A DNA stretch of 64,000 nucleotides from Rallus limicola. Its lineage: Eukaryota > Chordata > Aves > Gruiformes > Rallidae. The notes under the pieces are model-generated. The model ran no database searches, was not told where the DNA came from, and was given only the letters and a program-made list of their open reading frames with translations. The first letter of the stretch is position 1, and each line of letters opens with the position of its first letter. Positions 42,601 to 53,100 of the stretch are shown here, in pieces. Made by a program: the position numbers and the translations under genes. The stretch covers positions 42,088,950-42,152,949 of the forward strand of contig JAKCOZ010000005.1 in NCBI GenBank assembly GCA_022605955.1, in the 5' to 3' direction.

Positions 42601-44073
42601 TACACCACTGGCCAAATGGGCCAACTGATCTGGATTCTGTTCCAAATCATGAATCCTCACCTCTGGATAGCTTCACTATCCAAGTTTCAGTACACAGTTT
42701 CCACTGTTAGCAACATCAAATTGGAAGGAAATCTGATTACCTTTTCAGATGGAGCAGCCAGGTACCAGAAGATAAGAAAACTTGCTGACTTGAGTGGATG
42801 GGGCATGGGTTGTAAAACTTTCTAATCAAAGTTCTGTTATTTCACTTAAAGATTCTAACATTTAAGATTCTTCATTTAAGTGCTTGGACTGGGCTTAACG
42901 TCACAAATCCCTAGTCGAACTTCAATTAACATCATTCACTTACAGAGCACAGTGCTAAAACTGAGAGATTTCTTAAGTCTCTTCCCCTGAAAGTCAAACA
43001 CTTCTCCCTTCATACTCTATCATACATGCTTCGGTTTATTTAAAAGCAAATCCAAATACACTAGAGAACAGTCGTGCACTGCATGCTGCAGACCAGCAAC
43101 AGGAAAGGATGTGGTTAAAAAACGTACAAGTTCATTAAGAATTCATTCCAACGTTACAGTATTTTCAGCGTTTGCTCTTTTAATCTATATATGCTTCCTC
43201 AAGATATATCCTCACACTGCTCTTCGAAAGAGACGTCACTAACGTTGTTTTTTTCCCCCCTAATTTATGTATTTAATATCTAAGTTTACAGCATATTAGA
43301 CGCGGTTCAGATGAAATCCTCCCTGTAAAGCCTCATATGATAAAACACTTTCATTTCCTTATTTGCGCTGCCGCATGCCTCCCCTTAAAGCGTGTACGAA
43401 CAGCTTAGAAAAAGTAATTGGTTTGGAGGGAGAAAGCAAAACCCACACACCACCCAAAAAGCCCTAGAAAAGCGTTAAAAGCAGACTTACACAGACTTGG
43501 ATTACTTCGCTAGGGTTTTTTTCCCTTTGTTTTTTGCTAGCTCCAAGAGCAACCAAAAGGAGAAAAACGCAACGGCGGCTCTTTCGCCCAGCACCCGGCC
43601 CGTCCAGCCCGCCCCGAAAGCTTGACGGCCAAAGCCGTGCCGGCGCTGCCCGAGTACCGGGCTGCAGCCCAAGAGCCGACCTCTCTCCGGCAGCCCCGGT
43701 GCCTCCCGCGGGCGAGGAGCTGAAACGCGCTCGGCAACGCCGGACCCCCGGCCCTGCTCCGCGCACCCCTCCCTTAATGTGAGCCCACTCACATTTGCAG
43801 CATGATCTTGTTCAAGACGACGCCATCCACCAGGTCCATGTAAACGCCGAGGTTGTCCTCATCCCCACTCCCCAGGGCCCCGAAGGTTTTCACCTGCCGG
43901 GAGGAAGCACAGCGGGATTGGGGGGGAAGGCGGGAGGGCCCAGCCATCCCCCTGCCGGGCCGGGGGAGCCCAGCCGGCAGCCTCCCCGCTCCCCCCTCGC
44001 CCTCGCCGCTCACCCAGGTCACCAAGGGGCTCTGCAAGAAGAGCTCCAGGAGCTCCGAGACGGTCACGTCCAT
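6564..44073 (-). CDS. CCDC88C: CCDC88C (Daple), 5' part, exons 1-4, gene continues off the left edge
   Basis: Four minus-strand exons (44014-44073, 43793-43893, 35827-35935, 6564-6633) join in phase to encode about residues 1-113 of coiled-coil domain-containing protein 88C. From family knowledge, Daple is a cytoplasmic scaffold of roughly 2000 residues with an N-terminal HOOK domain, a long coiled coil, a Galpha-binding motif and a C-terminal Dishevelled-binding PDZ ligand; it acts in Wnt and G-protein signalling and planar polarity. Only the start of the HOOK domain lies here. What I see: the N-terminus begins [20 protein letters not shown], diagnostic of CCDC88C; the paralogue CCDC88A begins differently. 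It continues through [34 protein letters not shown] and [18 protein letters not shown]. The start has an in-frame TAG six codons upstream and a good Kozak context. Exon 5 was not found in the window. The coiled coil and C-terminus are outside it. Confidence 0.95.
8347..8364 (+). repeat. A18 homopolymer
   Basis: An uninterrupted run of 18 A follows CCATGG. No retrocopy is recognisable next to it. Confidence 0.9.
13182..13205 (+). repeat. AAAT microsatellite, imperfect
   Basis: About five copies of an AATA/AAAT tetranucleotide with one missing base, in CCDC88C intron 3. Confidence 0.85.
14186..14199 (+). repeat. G14 homopolymer
   Basis: A run of 14 G in CCDC88C intron 3, C-rich on the transcribed sense (minus) strand. 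Confidence 0.9.
22454..22477 (+). repeat. A24 homopolymer
   Basis: A run of 24 A preceded by GGAGGGG. On the CCDC88C sense strand it is a U run. No recognisable retrocopy lies upstream. Confidence 0.9.
24252..24554 (+). mobile_element. CR1 LINE, 5'-truncated 3' end
   Basis: The plus strand carries the conserved 3' UTR of avian CR1 retrotransposons: 'ggacaaggggcaatggctgc', 'ggaagaacttcttcac', 'ggacaggctgcccagggagg' and the terminal 'tttcaacccctatgattctg'. Only about 300 bp remain, the usual 5' truncation, so no reverse transcriptase is encoded. It lies antisense in CCDC88C intron 3. The short ORFs across it on both strands are by-products of the repeat. Confidence 0.93.
31230..31288 (+). repeat. 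Short imperfect tandem duplication (26-33 bp unit)
   Basis: ACTAACACATGAGCAG followed by AAGCAAAGCC recurs immediately. The second copy carries a seven-base insertion (GAGGAAGAAAGC in place of AAGC). Confidence 0.85.
35827..35935 (-). CDS. CCDC88C: CCDC88C coding exon 3 (residues 54-90)
   Basis: The exon is 109 nt. The acceptor is CTCTTAATAG|AGATCC and the donor TATCAG|GTGAGA. The first base completes the Ile codon from exon 2. The next 36 codons read [16 protein letters not shown], then [20 protein letters not shown], which is strongly conserved in the CCDC88 HOOK domain. The exon ends in phase 0. It is flanked by introns of 7.9 kb (upstream) and 29.2 kb (downstream). Confidence 0.95.
35936..43792 (-). 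other. CCDC88C: CCDC88C intron 2 (7.9 kb)
   Basis: The intron is bounded by the exon 2 donor and the exon 3 acceptor, both checked. It holds a CR1 3' fragment (about 37555-37643). Otherwise it is AT-rich, rising sharply in GC after about 43550 where the CpG island begins. No other gene is recognised. Confidence 0.85.
37555..37643 (+). mobile_element. CR1 LINE 3' fragment
   Basis: A short CR1 end contains 'gagcctgctttggcaggggg' and 'gaggtcccttccaacccct' followed by 'gattctgtga'. It shares the 'gcctgctttggc' region and upstream 'gcaa..atgag' with the copy at 24252-24554, suggesting the same or a related subfamily. It lies antisense in CCDC88C intron 2 and has no coding capacity. Confidence 0.9.
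43793..43893 (-). CDS. CCDC88C: CCDC88C coding exon 2 (residues 21-54)
   Basis: The exon is 101 nt with acceptor CCGGCAG|GTGAAA and donor CAAAT|GTGAGT. It encodes [31 protein letters not shown] plus two bases of an Ile codon completed in exon 3. VKTFG and YMDLVDG are HOOK-domain signatures shared by CCDC88 proteins. The segment between them is more variable in the family. The exon lies only 120 nt from exon 1. Confidence 0.93.
43894..44013 (-). other. CCDC88C: CCDC88C intron 1 (120 nt, GC-rich, open in frame)
   Basis: This very short intron has donor GTGAGC and acceptor GGCAG. Its length is exactly 40 codons. Translation continues through it from exon 1 into exon 2 without a stop. Splicing is inferred because the spliced product matches the conserved family sequence (PLVTW joined to VKTFG). 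Confidence 0.85.
44014..44073 (-). CDS. CCDC88C: CCDC88C coding exon 1 (residues 1-20)
   Basis: The ATG is at 44071-44073 on the minus strand. Its context is GACATGG, with G at -3 and +4. An in-frame TAG at 44089-44091, six codons upstream, fixes this ATG as the first in the frame. The exon is 60 nt and encodes 20 residues ending in PLVTW, the conserved opening of the CCDC88 HOOK domain. The donor is TGG|GTGAGC, leaving phase 0. The exon sits inside the CpG island. The 5' UTR boundary cannot be read from sequence alone. Confidence 0.95.
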
Positions 44074-44581
44074 GTCGCCGGGGCCCGGCTAGCGGCGGCG
44101 GGAGGCTGTGGGAACGGGGCCAGCTCACTCGGGAGACAAAGGCGCGGAGCCCATGGCCCGCCGCCCCGCTGCCCGCCGGGCGCTGCCTACAGGGGAAACA
44201 ATGCGCGGCTCATCGCTCCCCGCCCCCGCGCCGGGGGGAGACGCGCGGCCGCTCACCGCCCCTACGGTCCCTCCTCCCGGCAGCAACAGGCCGGTTCCCC
44301 CTCGCCGAGCTCGCCCCGCAGCCGCGGGAGGGTCTGCCTAGGCAGGAATGAGGAGCGCTGGGAGAGAGAGAGTGGGAGAGAGGGACAGCCGCCCGCGGAG
44401 AGCTCCCGGGAGGCCGGGCACAGAGGCGCGAAGCTCCCGCGAGGCTGCTCCGCTCCGGCCGCCGCCGCGACGCTACCTGTGGCGGGGCGCGCCCTTGCCC
44501 CGGCAATTAGACGCGGGCCGCCGCGGCGCCGTGACGGGCATGGCCCGCCGCGAATGAGAGCCGCGGACAGATCAGCCCCTG

Positions 44582-44586
44582 CCAAT
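44582..44586 (+). promoter_or_regulatory. CCAAT element (candidate NF-Y site)
   Basis: CCAATGG lies just upstream of the GC boxes, in the plus orientation. It is a candidate NF-Y site by match only. Confidence 0.35.
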
Positions 44587-44616
44587 GGCCGGCGCTCCTC
44601 AGCGGCCGTCGGGGAA

Positions 44617-44629
44617 GGCGGGGGCGGGA
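44617..44629 (+). promoter_or_regulatory. Overlapping GC boxes (Sp/KLF-type)
   Basis: The sequence GGCGGGGGCGGGA contains two overlapping GC-box cores. It is about 545 bases upstream of the CCDC88C start codon, inside the CpG island. Sp/KLF factors are known to bind such sites. Binding here is inferred. Confidence 0.5.
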
Positions 44630-45147
44630 CCGGGACCCGGGGCGAAGCCGGGGTGATCTGCGGGCGCTGCTCTGGTGCGCGCTGACCCGTTCGGCTTCGC
44701 CTGCCCGTCCCTCCTCTCGGGAGTCGCCGTCCCCGCCTGCGGCAGTGGGATCCCTCGACTGAAAGTTTGGGGGTGGGAGGGAGGCGCCGGCGGCGTCTGT
44801 CCGCCCTTCTGCGGCCGGCCCCGGCGCGGCGCTGCGGAGGCGGGAGGTGGGAGGTGAGAGTGGCCTCCCCTCCCCACCCTCGCGGCGGCGCCTCGTTTCC
44901 CTGTTCGAACCGAAGCGATGCGGGTCCCGCGGCGGGATCAACCGGCGGCTTTGGGGCGGTTGCACCTGCGCCGGTTGCTCGGCCCGGTCCGGCCCGGCCC
45001 AGCGCCGTGAGGGCCTTTGCAGGGGCGCTTCAGAGCGTGTGGCGTGACCCCCTCCTGCGGCGCGAAGGGGAACCTCGGAGGAATAAGCGCGCGGCACAAC
45101 CTGTCGCGCGCACGTCCGAAGTGGAACGCGAAGGGGCGCGAATGGCG

Positions 45148-45155
45148 TGACGTCA
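45148..45155. promoter_or_regulatory. Perfect CRE palindrome TGACGTCA
   Basis: The full 8-bp cAMP response element TGACGTCA occurs in CpG-rich sequence about 1.07 kb upstream of the CCDC88C start codon. CREB/ATF proteins bind full-palindrome CREs in CpG-island promoters. It is palindromic, so it cannot tell the direction of transcription. Confidence 0.55.
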
Positions 45156-45301
45156 CCGCCGCTTCTCCAGCGCGCGGCAGCGTTACAGGTGCCGCCGTGG
45201 CCTCAAGGCGCGAGCCCTTGGCGGAAGGACGCCGCTGGCTGTGGGCTCGCGGGCCGCGGCCAGGGCCCCCTCGCACCCAGGGGGGCTTTCGGCGGGGCAC
45301 G

Positions 45302-45306
45302 ATTGG
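45302..45306 (-). promoter_or_regulatory. CCAAT element on the minus strand
   Basis: ATTGG on the plus strand reads CCAAT on the minus strand, near the outer edge of the CpG island. It is about 150 bp from the CRE. The match is short, and function is inferred only from position. Confidence 0.3.
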
Positions 45307-45350
45307 CTCGGTCTTCACTTGGGGGGGATATTCCCATCCCAGGTGTTGTG

Positions 45351-46739
45351 GATGATTGCAGCTTTATTTATCCCAGTCTCAGACCTCGAGGATATAGCAT
45401 TCAGTGATAAGGTGGAGCCGTTGTGTGTGCAGTGTTACATAGCGAGGTCTGGTTCGTGCCAGGGTTCGCACTGGATGCTTTGCCTGGTCTTTCATGGGTG
45501 CAATCTTTTCTTCCTGCTGCATTATCAGCCCGTGCATCAGCTGCTGCTTCATGCATGTTGCTTATTTCTTGCTTGATCATACTGAACTTGAAAAATATAT
45601 CTTGTGTCTTGGAAGTCAGGCAAAAAACTGAAACTCCTTTTAGTACTAACCACTTGATCTTCCATACAGCTGTGTGGGAAGGTGGTGGATGTCTGTGTGT
45701 TTGTGCTTGGGGTGAGGGAGGGACGTCTGTTGCTTTCCTGGATCGACTTGAGCAGTTTGTAAGCAATCTGCTAAATGTTAGGCCTGTTATTCACTAAAGA
45801 TCGGGTTTCATGAAGATCCTTATTTCAGGAAGCCCTGTAGCTATGGGCAACCCTGTCCTTTTTGGTAGTGCCAGCTACACATTAGTGAGGTCAGACTTCG
45901 TGTTCACTTCTGAGCATGTAAATCGAGCAGAAAGGGAAGCTTGCCACTGTCAGGGTAACATGGGGCCCATCTTCCTCCCTCAGCGCCTGGCAAGGTACTT
46001 GTCCCTGAATACCAGCTGAGGGGAAGGTACCACCACTGCAGTGCCCACAGAGCAAGATTTGCCCATGGAGATAAAAAACACTGGGATTCCCACCAAAGAA
46101 AGTCAGAGTAGCCCAAGCCTCGGGCTTCAGATTTGCACTTGGATGGATCCCGGTATTACATGTGAATGGCCATAAATAGCCAGTGGATGTGCTACTTAAG
46201 GCATGTGATTTATTTTTGATCCTCAAACGGGCAAGTCAGAGGAAGGATGACTCCTGGCTGCTAGCTGGAGCTGGCCAGTGTGAGCTGCCACTTGTTTACA
46301 AGCCAGTACAGCTGTTCCTCTCCCAAGTTTCTTGAGAGGATGTATCAGGAGGGTAAATTAACCCTCTATCGAGCCATGTACTCTCAAAGCATTTCTGAAC
46401 TGGGAAGGAAGGAGGGTTTCTGAGGAAATCATTTGCAGTAGTTGGAAGGAGAAACAGATGTGCTTTTGAGCATCACAAGGCCTGCTCAGGGTGCCTCAGA
46501 GGAATGGATTGCTATAATTTAACTTCTTGTGACCTCCTGATTTGTGAACAGATTTCATTAAATGAAAGTTTAAAGCTGTTACTGGAGTACTCGCATCAAG
46601 AGAGTTAAAACAAAAAGACCTTAATATTTGGAAAAGATGCAACCCCCCCTTCAGAGAAGTCGGGATACAAAGGCAAGAATGCTTCCCTACATCTCACCAA
46701 GTGGTTGCAGAGTGTCAGCAGGAGAAAGCCTCTACAAAC
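45351..46739. other. Intergenic, upstream of CCDC88C, no gene recognised
   Basis: Composition returns to near background after the CpG island. Short overlapping ORFs occur on both strands with no resemblance to known proteins. No repeat family is recognised. Confidence 0.6.
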
Positions 46740-47110
46740 TCCTGAAGAGAAGCGGGAGTCGCCTGGCCCGAGCCAGGCGCTGCCAGCAGCAGCGAGATGC
46801 CTGGAGGGCGGCGCCGCACGGAGCTCGGCTGCAAGCCCAGACTGCCTACCCGGGAAATCCAGCGGGGGTGCCGCACGCTCACATCTTACCGAAGGTACGG
46901 CCTGTGAGACAGAAAACACCTGGCCTCTAGCAGCAGCAGCAAGAAGGGAGCGGTGCTGGGGCTGGCGCTGCCCGGGCCGCGGCGGGCGGGACCGGGCGGC
47001 CTCTGCCGGTGGCGGCCGGCGGCGCAGGCTCCGGCTCCGGGAGTCGGCAGCGTTCTCACCCGGTGCGGAAAGCAGAAGTTCTGAAGACGGTACCGCTTAT
47101 GTTGCGCATA
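46740..47110. promoter_or_regulatory. Second, small CpG island between the two genes
   Basis: A compact GC- and CpG-rich stretch, including GCCGCGGCGGGCGGGACCGG and neighbouring CGG-rich sequence, sits about 2.7 kb upstream of CCDC88C. It is separated from the main island by about 1.4 kb of ordinary sequence. Consensus-like donors lie nearby: CAG|GTAAGG on the minus strand (exon end at 47296), CGG|TAAGG-type sequence on the plus strand at about 47180, and CG|GTAAGA on the minus strand near 46888. It could be an alternative CCDC88C promoter or the start of a non-coding transcript. No protein is recognised. Confidence 0.5.
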
Positions 47111-50100
47111 AGGTGTCGTTAAGCACCCTCAGCGCGGCTGGGAAGGCGTCTGCAGCCCTCAGCTGAAGCACGAAGAACGGTAAGGCAGAGCTACACGCTG
47201 CGGGTGCTAGCCGTGAGTCTCCTGTAAGTCCCCACGCCTGGCTCCTCTCTGGAGCCAGGGACTTCAGGCACTGGGCACTGGTAAAGACCCCTTACCTGCA
47301 GAGGAAAAAGAGCAGCCTTGTCCTGCAGTCCTGCAAGGTCTGGCCCAGGGCACAATGAGCAGGAACTGGAGGAGGTCCAGCTGTCCACCTTGGGCCAAGC
47401 ACATACCCTGGCCATTAGACCCCCAGATGGAGTCTGGCGGGTTTTATCTGTGTCATACCTGTCATACCAGGTAGGTGTTTGCTGCTTCCTCAATGTTCTC
47501 TCCAAACTGTGACTTTGCATTTCAGCATGAGCGCTTTTATATACTCACCTCACGTTTCACTCTGGTAAAACCTCAAGTTCTCATTTCCAGTGGTAGCTGA
47601 AGCTGCGGCCTTTGCATGGGAGACAAAATGAAATACGTGACTGTGAATATGCCCAAGAAAATAAAACAAAGGCCTGCGAATATAGCCAGGAGAGTTCAGG
47701 TCCAGACACACGTGTGCAATCACATTTGGAAATCATGCTTCTGACAGCAAAGAAATGACAAAAATTCATACTATTTAATGTGATTTGCACCAACTTTCTT
47801 TTCATAGCATTTACACCCGTTCAGCTTTTAACTACAAACATAATCATCCAAAAAGTGAGAAGCATCAGAACACAAATGTGCAAGCAACTGAAGACACCAG
47901 GATGTTTAATGCCCCCATTATCATTTGTACAGCAATCTGTACAGCACTCTTCAGAGTCACAAAGCACTCAACTCTCGGCAACACAGACCACAGAAGGAAA
48001 TTTCTAAGCTCAAGCATTTCCAAATGTTCCTTTAGGCCGACTGTAAATGGCATGATTTGCCTCCCTCAGACTGTCCCCTAGCAACGATTACAACCATCAA
48101 CAATGCTCCACCATTCATCTGCTGTCTGAAGTGTAAGTTGCTGAGGGATGGGAATAACAGAATTCCTGAGGTTACAATACAAGAGTTAAACAGGAAAGGG
48201 CTTTTTCTCTTCTTTTGCTTGGGACTGGCGTTAAGTGTCTTTCTTGTAAATATGACTTTATTGTTCATCAACCAACTTCTCAGCTATGAAACAAATTTAC
48301 GTAGACTCTGGACCTGTCAACAATGGGTGCCAGGAAAAAAAAATAATAAGGTGGCCAGAAGATAGCTTTATGCCTTGCAATATCTGATTCTGAAATGCTT
48401 TTTTCAATATTGTTCATTTTGTTAAGAGAAATCCGAAGGAAAATAAAAAGAAAGAAAACATTACATGCTACCAAAACACAAGCAGAACACCACAAGTATT
48501 TGCTTATGTGCCTTAGATCAATCTGAATGCAGGGTGGGGGGTAGAGGAGCATGGTGATTTACAGAGTCTCTGTGCCCGGTATCTGAAAGAAAACATTTAG
48601 AAACTCCCAGAAAAGCCAGTGTAAACCTTTGACACGGGGCAGTATGTTCATTTGGTGCTGAAATTTAAGCCATCTGATGAGATAAAAATAATACAGAATC
48701 CAAAATACACAGAAAACGGTCTGGGCAGAGTATCTCACACATCTCAGTCCACAGAGAATAAATGCAGTGTCAAATACACAAGGCAAACAATAAAATTAAT
48801 ACTGAGCAGGAGATACAGGGAGGAGATGAAGGGGCAGCAGTGGTTTGTGGCTCTTTGCATGAACATGAAAGAGAGGGAGGAGTACTCCCATCCCAGGCAA
48901 ACACAGGAATGATGGCATAGCCTCCTTGACTCGAACCCTTCAGAGAAGCAATGAGAACCACAGCAGTGGGGGAGGGCTCACGACCCTGAAAGAAAAAAGA
49001 ACAAAATCATTTGAGTGAGACTCGTAAGCTAAAGAGGCGCTGGGAACAAAGGCTGGTCAGGGCCAGCTAAAGCGGGGAGTGTGGCAACTCCATGTCCAGC
49101 AAATGGGGAAGGTTGTCATTTGGAGCAGCAGAAGAGAGGGTAGGTTTTAAAGGCACACTAGGGTCTGAGCTGTTGAGAAGGTGATTACTGAAGAGGCAAG
49201 GACCAAAATAATTGTGTAAAGGATTTGGGATGTTATCCAAAGTCTGGGTTCTCATCAAGGCACAGAACATAACTGAGGCATATGACTGCCATGTATCTTC
49301 ATCAGTTTCTCTCTCTCTGGTAGGAGGTAAAAGAAGAACTACACCAGCAGCATTCACTGCAGATCTCAAGAGGAGAAGAACCAGCAGGACCACACTAGGT
49401 TACTGGCCACTCTGAAGGAAAAAAGTGAAATACGGGAAGAACCAAAATGCATCAAATGAAACATCTTTTGTTTATATTAAATAATTAAAACTGATGATCA
49501 GTTCCTATCTAGCATCACTAGCAAATGTCCACATAAAACCAGAATTTTGAAGATCCAACGCTTTAGGAAATTGTTTGTTCTTCAGACTGCTGTTTCAATA
49601 TTTTAGTTATCCAACAGTGTATCAGTATCTGCAGTGATGACATCAGGGGCTGGGTAAAAATAACAGGCAAGCACAACTGAAGATTTTATAAAGATTTTTT
49701 TGAGAGTATTTAGGCTGGCTAGAGTTGAGGGGAAGTGCAAATTTATGTGCAATAGCAACACTCCAAGAAGTTAACAAAGCCTCAGCAGGGCTGCAATCAC
49801 CACCTCTGGTATCTACTGAGAGGAGAGTAATTTCTTGGAACAGTGAACAACCTGGGGAAATTTGTGTCTGTCCTACCTGCTCAAACAGCACCTCAAATTC
49901 ACTGCAAGAGTCAGACAGATGCTGCAAAGAATTTGTGGAACTAATGAAATTAAAGACTCCAGTTTCAAGGGGTTGTGACAGAAGGCACAGAACTAAGGCT
50001 GTCCAGTGATAATCTAAAAAAGGGGTTGGCTGCTTGGCAGGAGTACAGTAAAAATTGGTTATCAGTGGTTTATGTATCACATGCAATGACTTCCTGTGCT

Positions 50101-53100
50101 GGAACACAGAAAGTGACCTTGGTTCTAGTTGAATTATGTAAAATTTTAATCTTTCTTAGAGAAGGTCAACGCAAACAGAAACTGACTTTAAATCACATGG
50201 GCTTGGCTCACTCTTAGCAGCAAGATTATTTTTCAATTACAGATGCTTGAGAGAATTGTTGCTTGCATTGTAACGCCAGAGTTTCATGGATGCTGTAGTG
50301 ACGGTAAACAAGGGCTCTTCTTGCCTGGAGCTAATGTTTAGAAGCCATTCTGTTCCTTAGCTATACATACCTCCTGTCTGTCCTCACACTCTGAGGTAAG
50401 ACCTGCAGGCAGATGATCTATCAGCATAACTCAGTTCTTTCACTATCTGATGTAGTAGTAGTTGGGGTGTCTGAAAAGCACAGAGAGAAGATCACACACA
50501 CATAGTGGTGATTATGCTCACTAAGCTGAACACACTCTGCCCTATCTGATCTGTCAGCCATCTAGCCATACTTTGCTAGTATTTTACAAAGGCTGGTAGG
50601 ATACTGCAAACAGCCAGACACATTTGGATACAAGCAGCACCTCAAACCAGCCGCAGCATACTGTTCCTGCAGTAGAGGAAGCCTTGATGCTGGGAGGGAA
50701 AGGTCTATCAACTAACCAGTTATTATGTGCTGGGTTGTGTTGTTAACTACCCTTCAGATGCCTATATAATAACCAGAAATGGATGAGAGGATGATGTGAA
50801 TGGTTTTGCTATGTGTAGCCCATGGTTTCTCTAATTGCCAGGTATGGCTCTGGAGAAGCAAGCTGAAGCTTGCTTTTACATTTGGAGCAGGTTACTGTGA
50901 GGACTCCACAAGGATTCCAGAGAACCACGAATTCAGATCTTGTGGAGTGAGATGCTTTGCTGTTCTGGTGAGCAGTTTTCTGCCCTCAGTTATAATATGT
51001 TGAATGGGGCATCTCCCATCTTGGGTGTCTTGGTGGTCTGGATTTTTATGGCCATCACAGCTGTTTGTAGCTGGCTGCTTACAGAGCTCTACAAAAAGCT
51101 TCCCAAGAGCACTCTGGCAACCACCTGACTTGCTTTGGCTAGTGTTTATTCATCACCAGTAGCCTGCTGGTCCTTTCCATACAGAAAAAGTTCATTTTCC
51201 ACAGTCTATGGAAATTTGTCATTACACTTGGAGTACTCTATGTAGATTGCCTTTGTTCCTGAAATAATTGATCCCTTTAAGAGGATCCATATATTTATTT
51301 TTCCTTAAAATTATGTAATTAACAGCACTTCTGAGTTCAAGTAATATTGTTTCACTGTGAAGGTAAGTTGTAAGAGGAACAACATCTGTAAGAAACCATT
51401 GAGGCTTGTGCCACACCGAAAACAAAAATACATTCTACTAATTTCATTAGGGATGCTACAATCAAAATAAACACATACCACAATCTCTGTGGAACATCTG
51501 GTTGTTTTGAGAAACAAGAGATTTTGCAGTCTATTACAAAACTGTCAGCACATGGCACAGGGACTAGCATAATTGCCCAGTGATACAAAGGTGATTTATC
51601 ATTTGATGGAGATGCCGTCTGTAGCCTGCTGTTCTCAGGTCTAGTGTGCAAACCTGATGTGGTTATTCACAACTTCAATAGTGACATCAGGAAAAGGTCT
51701 GTTCTATTCTTGGATATCAAAAGAAGACATGGCTACAGGTACCAAAACAATTCTTGCTTCTGGGTAGCCCTTCCTTCTCCCTTACACTACTGCCATGCGA
51801 GTGGTTTCCCTCCCATCTTGACCTCTTTGGGTCTATCTCAAAGGGTAGAAGAGTAGTAGTGATTAGGTGTCAAAATTAAGGAAACTTGGCCAGTGACTTG
51901 GGTAAAACTCAGCCCAAGTTGTGCTCAGGGAGGAGAAGCTGAAGTGTGTTCCCCATAAAGCCATCAGGCACTTCATCCCAGTGCTGCCAGGTTAAGTGGC
52001 AGGAATGTTTTTCCCTGGAGTTACAATCAAGCGTCCCTGCATTAGAAACAGGCTGCAAAAGACAGCTCATATCTCCAAACAAACTACAGAGCTACCAGGT
52101 ATCACATATGATGGAGCTACAGTCACACATCTCAGCTGAAGAATTCTCAAGATAATTTGCATGCAAACATATCATGCAAATGTAGCTCTTCCTTACAACA
52201 AAATTCACATTAATTACACACATTTCAATCAGAAAATTAAACATCCTAGAAGTTCAGGTCCTAGAGGCTTGAGTCTGGCTTCTGTCACTGGCATCAGGAA
52301 CCTGCAGGGAGGTCCAAATATAGAAAACTCAGCTTACTCACCAAAATGAGCAAGAGACAAGCACAAAGGTCAGCTACTTGGGTCATCAGGAGGTTCCGCT
52401 TGCCCTGTTTGTAACAGTGAAGAGTGAGGACTGTGGTTATTCTCACTCTGCTGTGCAGGACATCTGTATGGCCCTGATGGGCAACCACAGCAAAAAATAA
52501 ATCCCACACTTGGTTTAGCAAAATATATGCATCTCTACCCTTGGTTCCAAAGGAGCACGTGGTCCAAAGATGGAATAGTGTCTGTATTCCAACAAAGATG
52601 CAACTAGCTATATAAGTACTTAGAAAACGTGAAAGGTGCTTTATAAAGAGCATACAAAAAAACCCCAAAACCCAAAACTTCTGAAGGCAGACAAACCCTT
52701 GTATGACTCTATTAGCAGCTTTGGTACGTAGTTCTCCTGCCCATGAAAAAAAAAAACAAACCTCATTTTATGTCCTCCTTGTTTCTTATTGCAGGTGATC
52801 CAGACCTTGAAGAGGTAGACAATTTATTTCTATTTTGAGGTTGAACTCCAACAGGCTAAAAGCTGTGCTCTGTTGTTGGTTTCATCAGCAGTTACCTCTG
52901 CAATAAGAATTGCTGCTTCCAGCTCTCCTGGCTAATCTACAAAACGCCGACTGGTGGCAGCAGAGGAAGTCACTTCTGGTTTGGGGGAATCGTGGAGGTG
53001 GGGGGAGCCATTGGGAGGAATCAAGCTTTTTCTCAGGGTAAGGATCTAATTTAACACCAATTTTCAGATGTGGAAAAGCAGCAGCAGACTGGAAATATGA

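Larger units (their letters stand above)
43550..45350. promoter_or_regulatory. CpG island with the CCDC88C promoter
   Basis: GC content and CpG density jump abruptly at about 43550 and fall after about 45350, against an AT-rich background on both sides. The island spans CCDC88C exons 2 and 1 and about 1.3 kb upstream of the start codon. It contains GC boxes, two CCAAT elements in opposite orientations and a CRE. This is a typical TATA-less vertebrate promoter. The transcription start cannot be placed from sequence. The far upstream extent would also fit divergent transcription. Confidence 0.85.

Noticed and set aside
43795..44685. 296-codon plus-strand ORF across the CpG island
   Set aside because: It is antisense to CCDC88C exons 1-2 and their intron. 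Its Arg/Ala/Gly/Pro-rich translation is what GC-rich DNA yields by chance, since stop codons are AT-rich.
44507..45097. 196-codon minus-strand ORF upstream of CCDC88C
   Set aside because: It lies wholly in the CpG island, is Arg/Pro/Ala-rich with no known domain, and is overlapped by other equally open frames. Chance openness from GC content is the simpler explanation.
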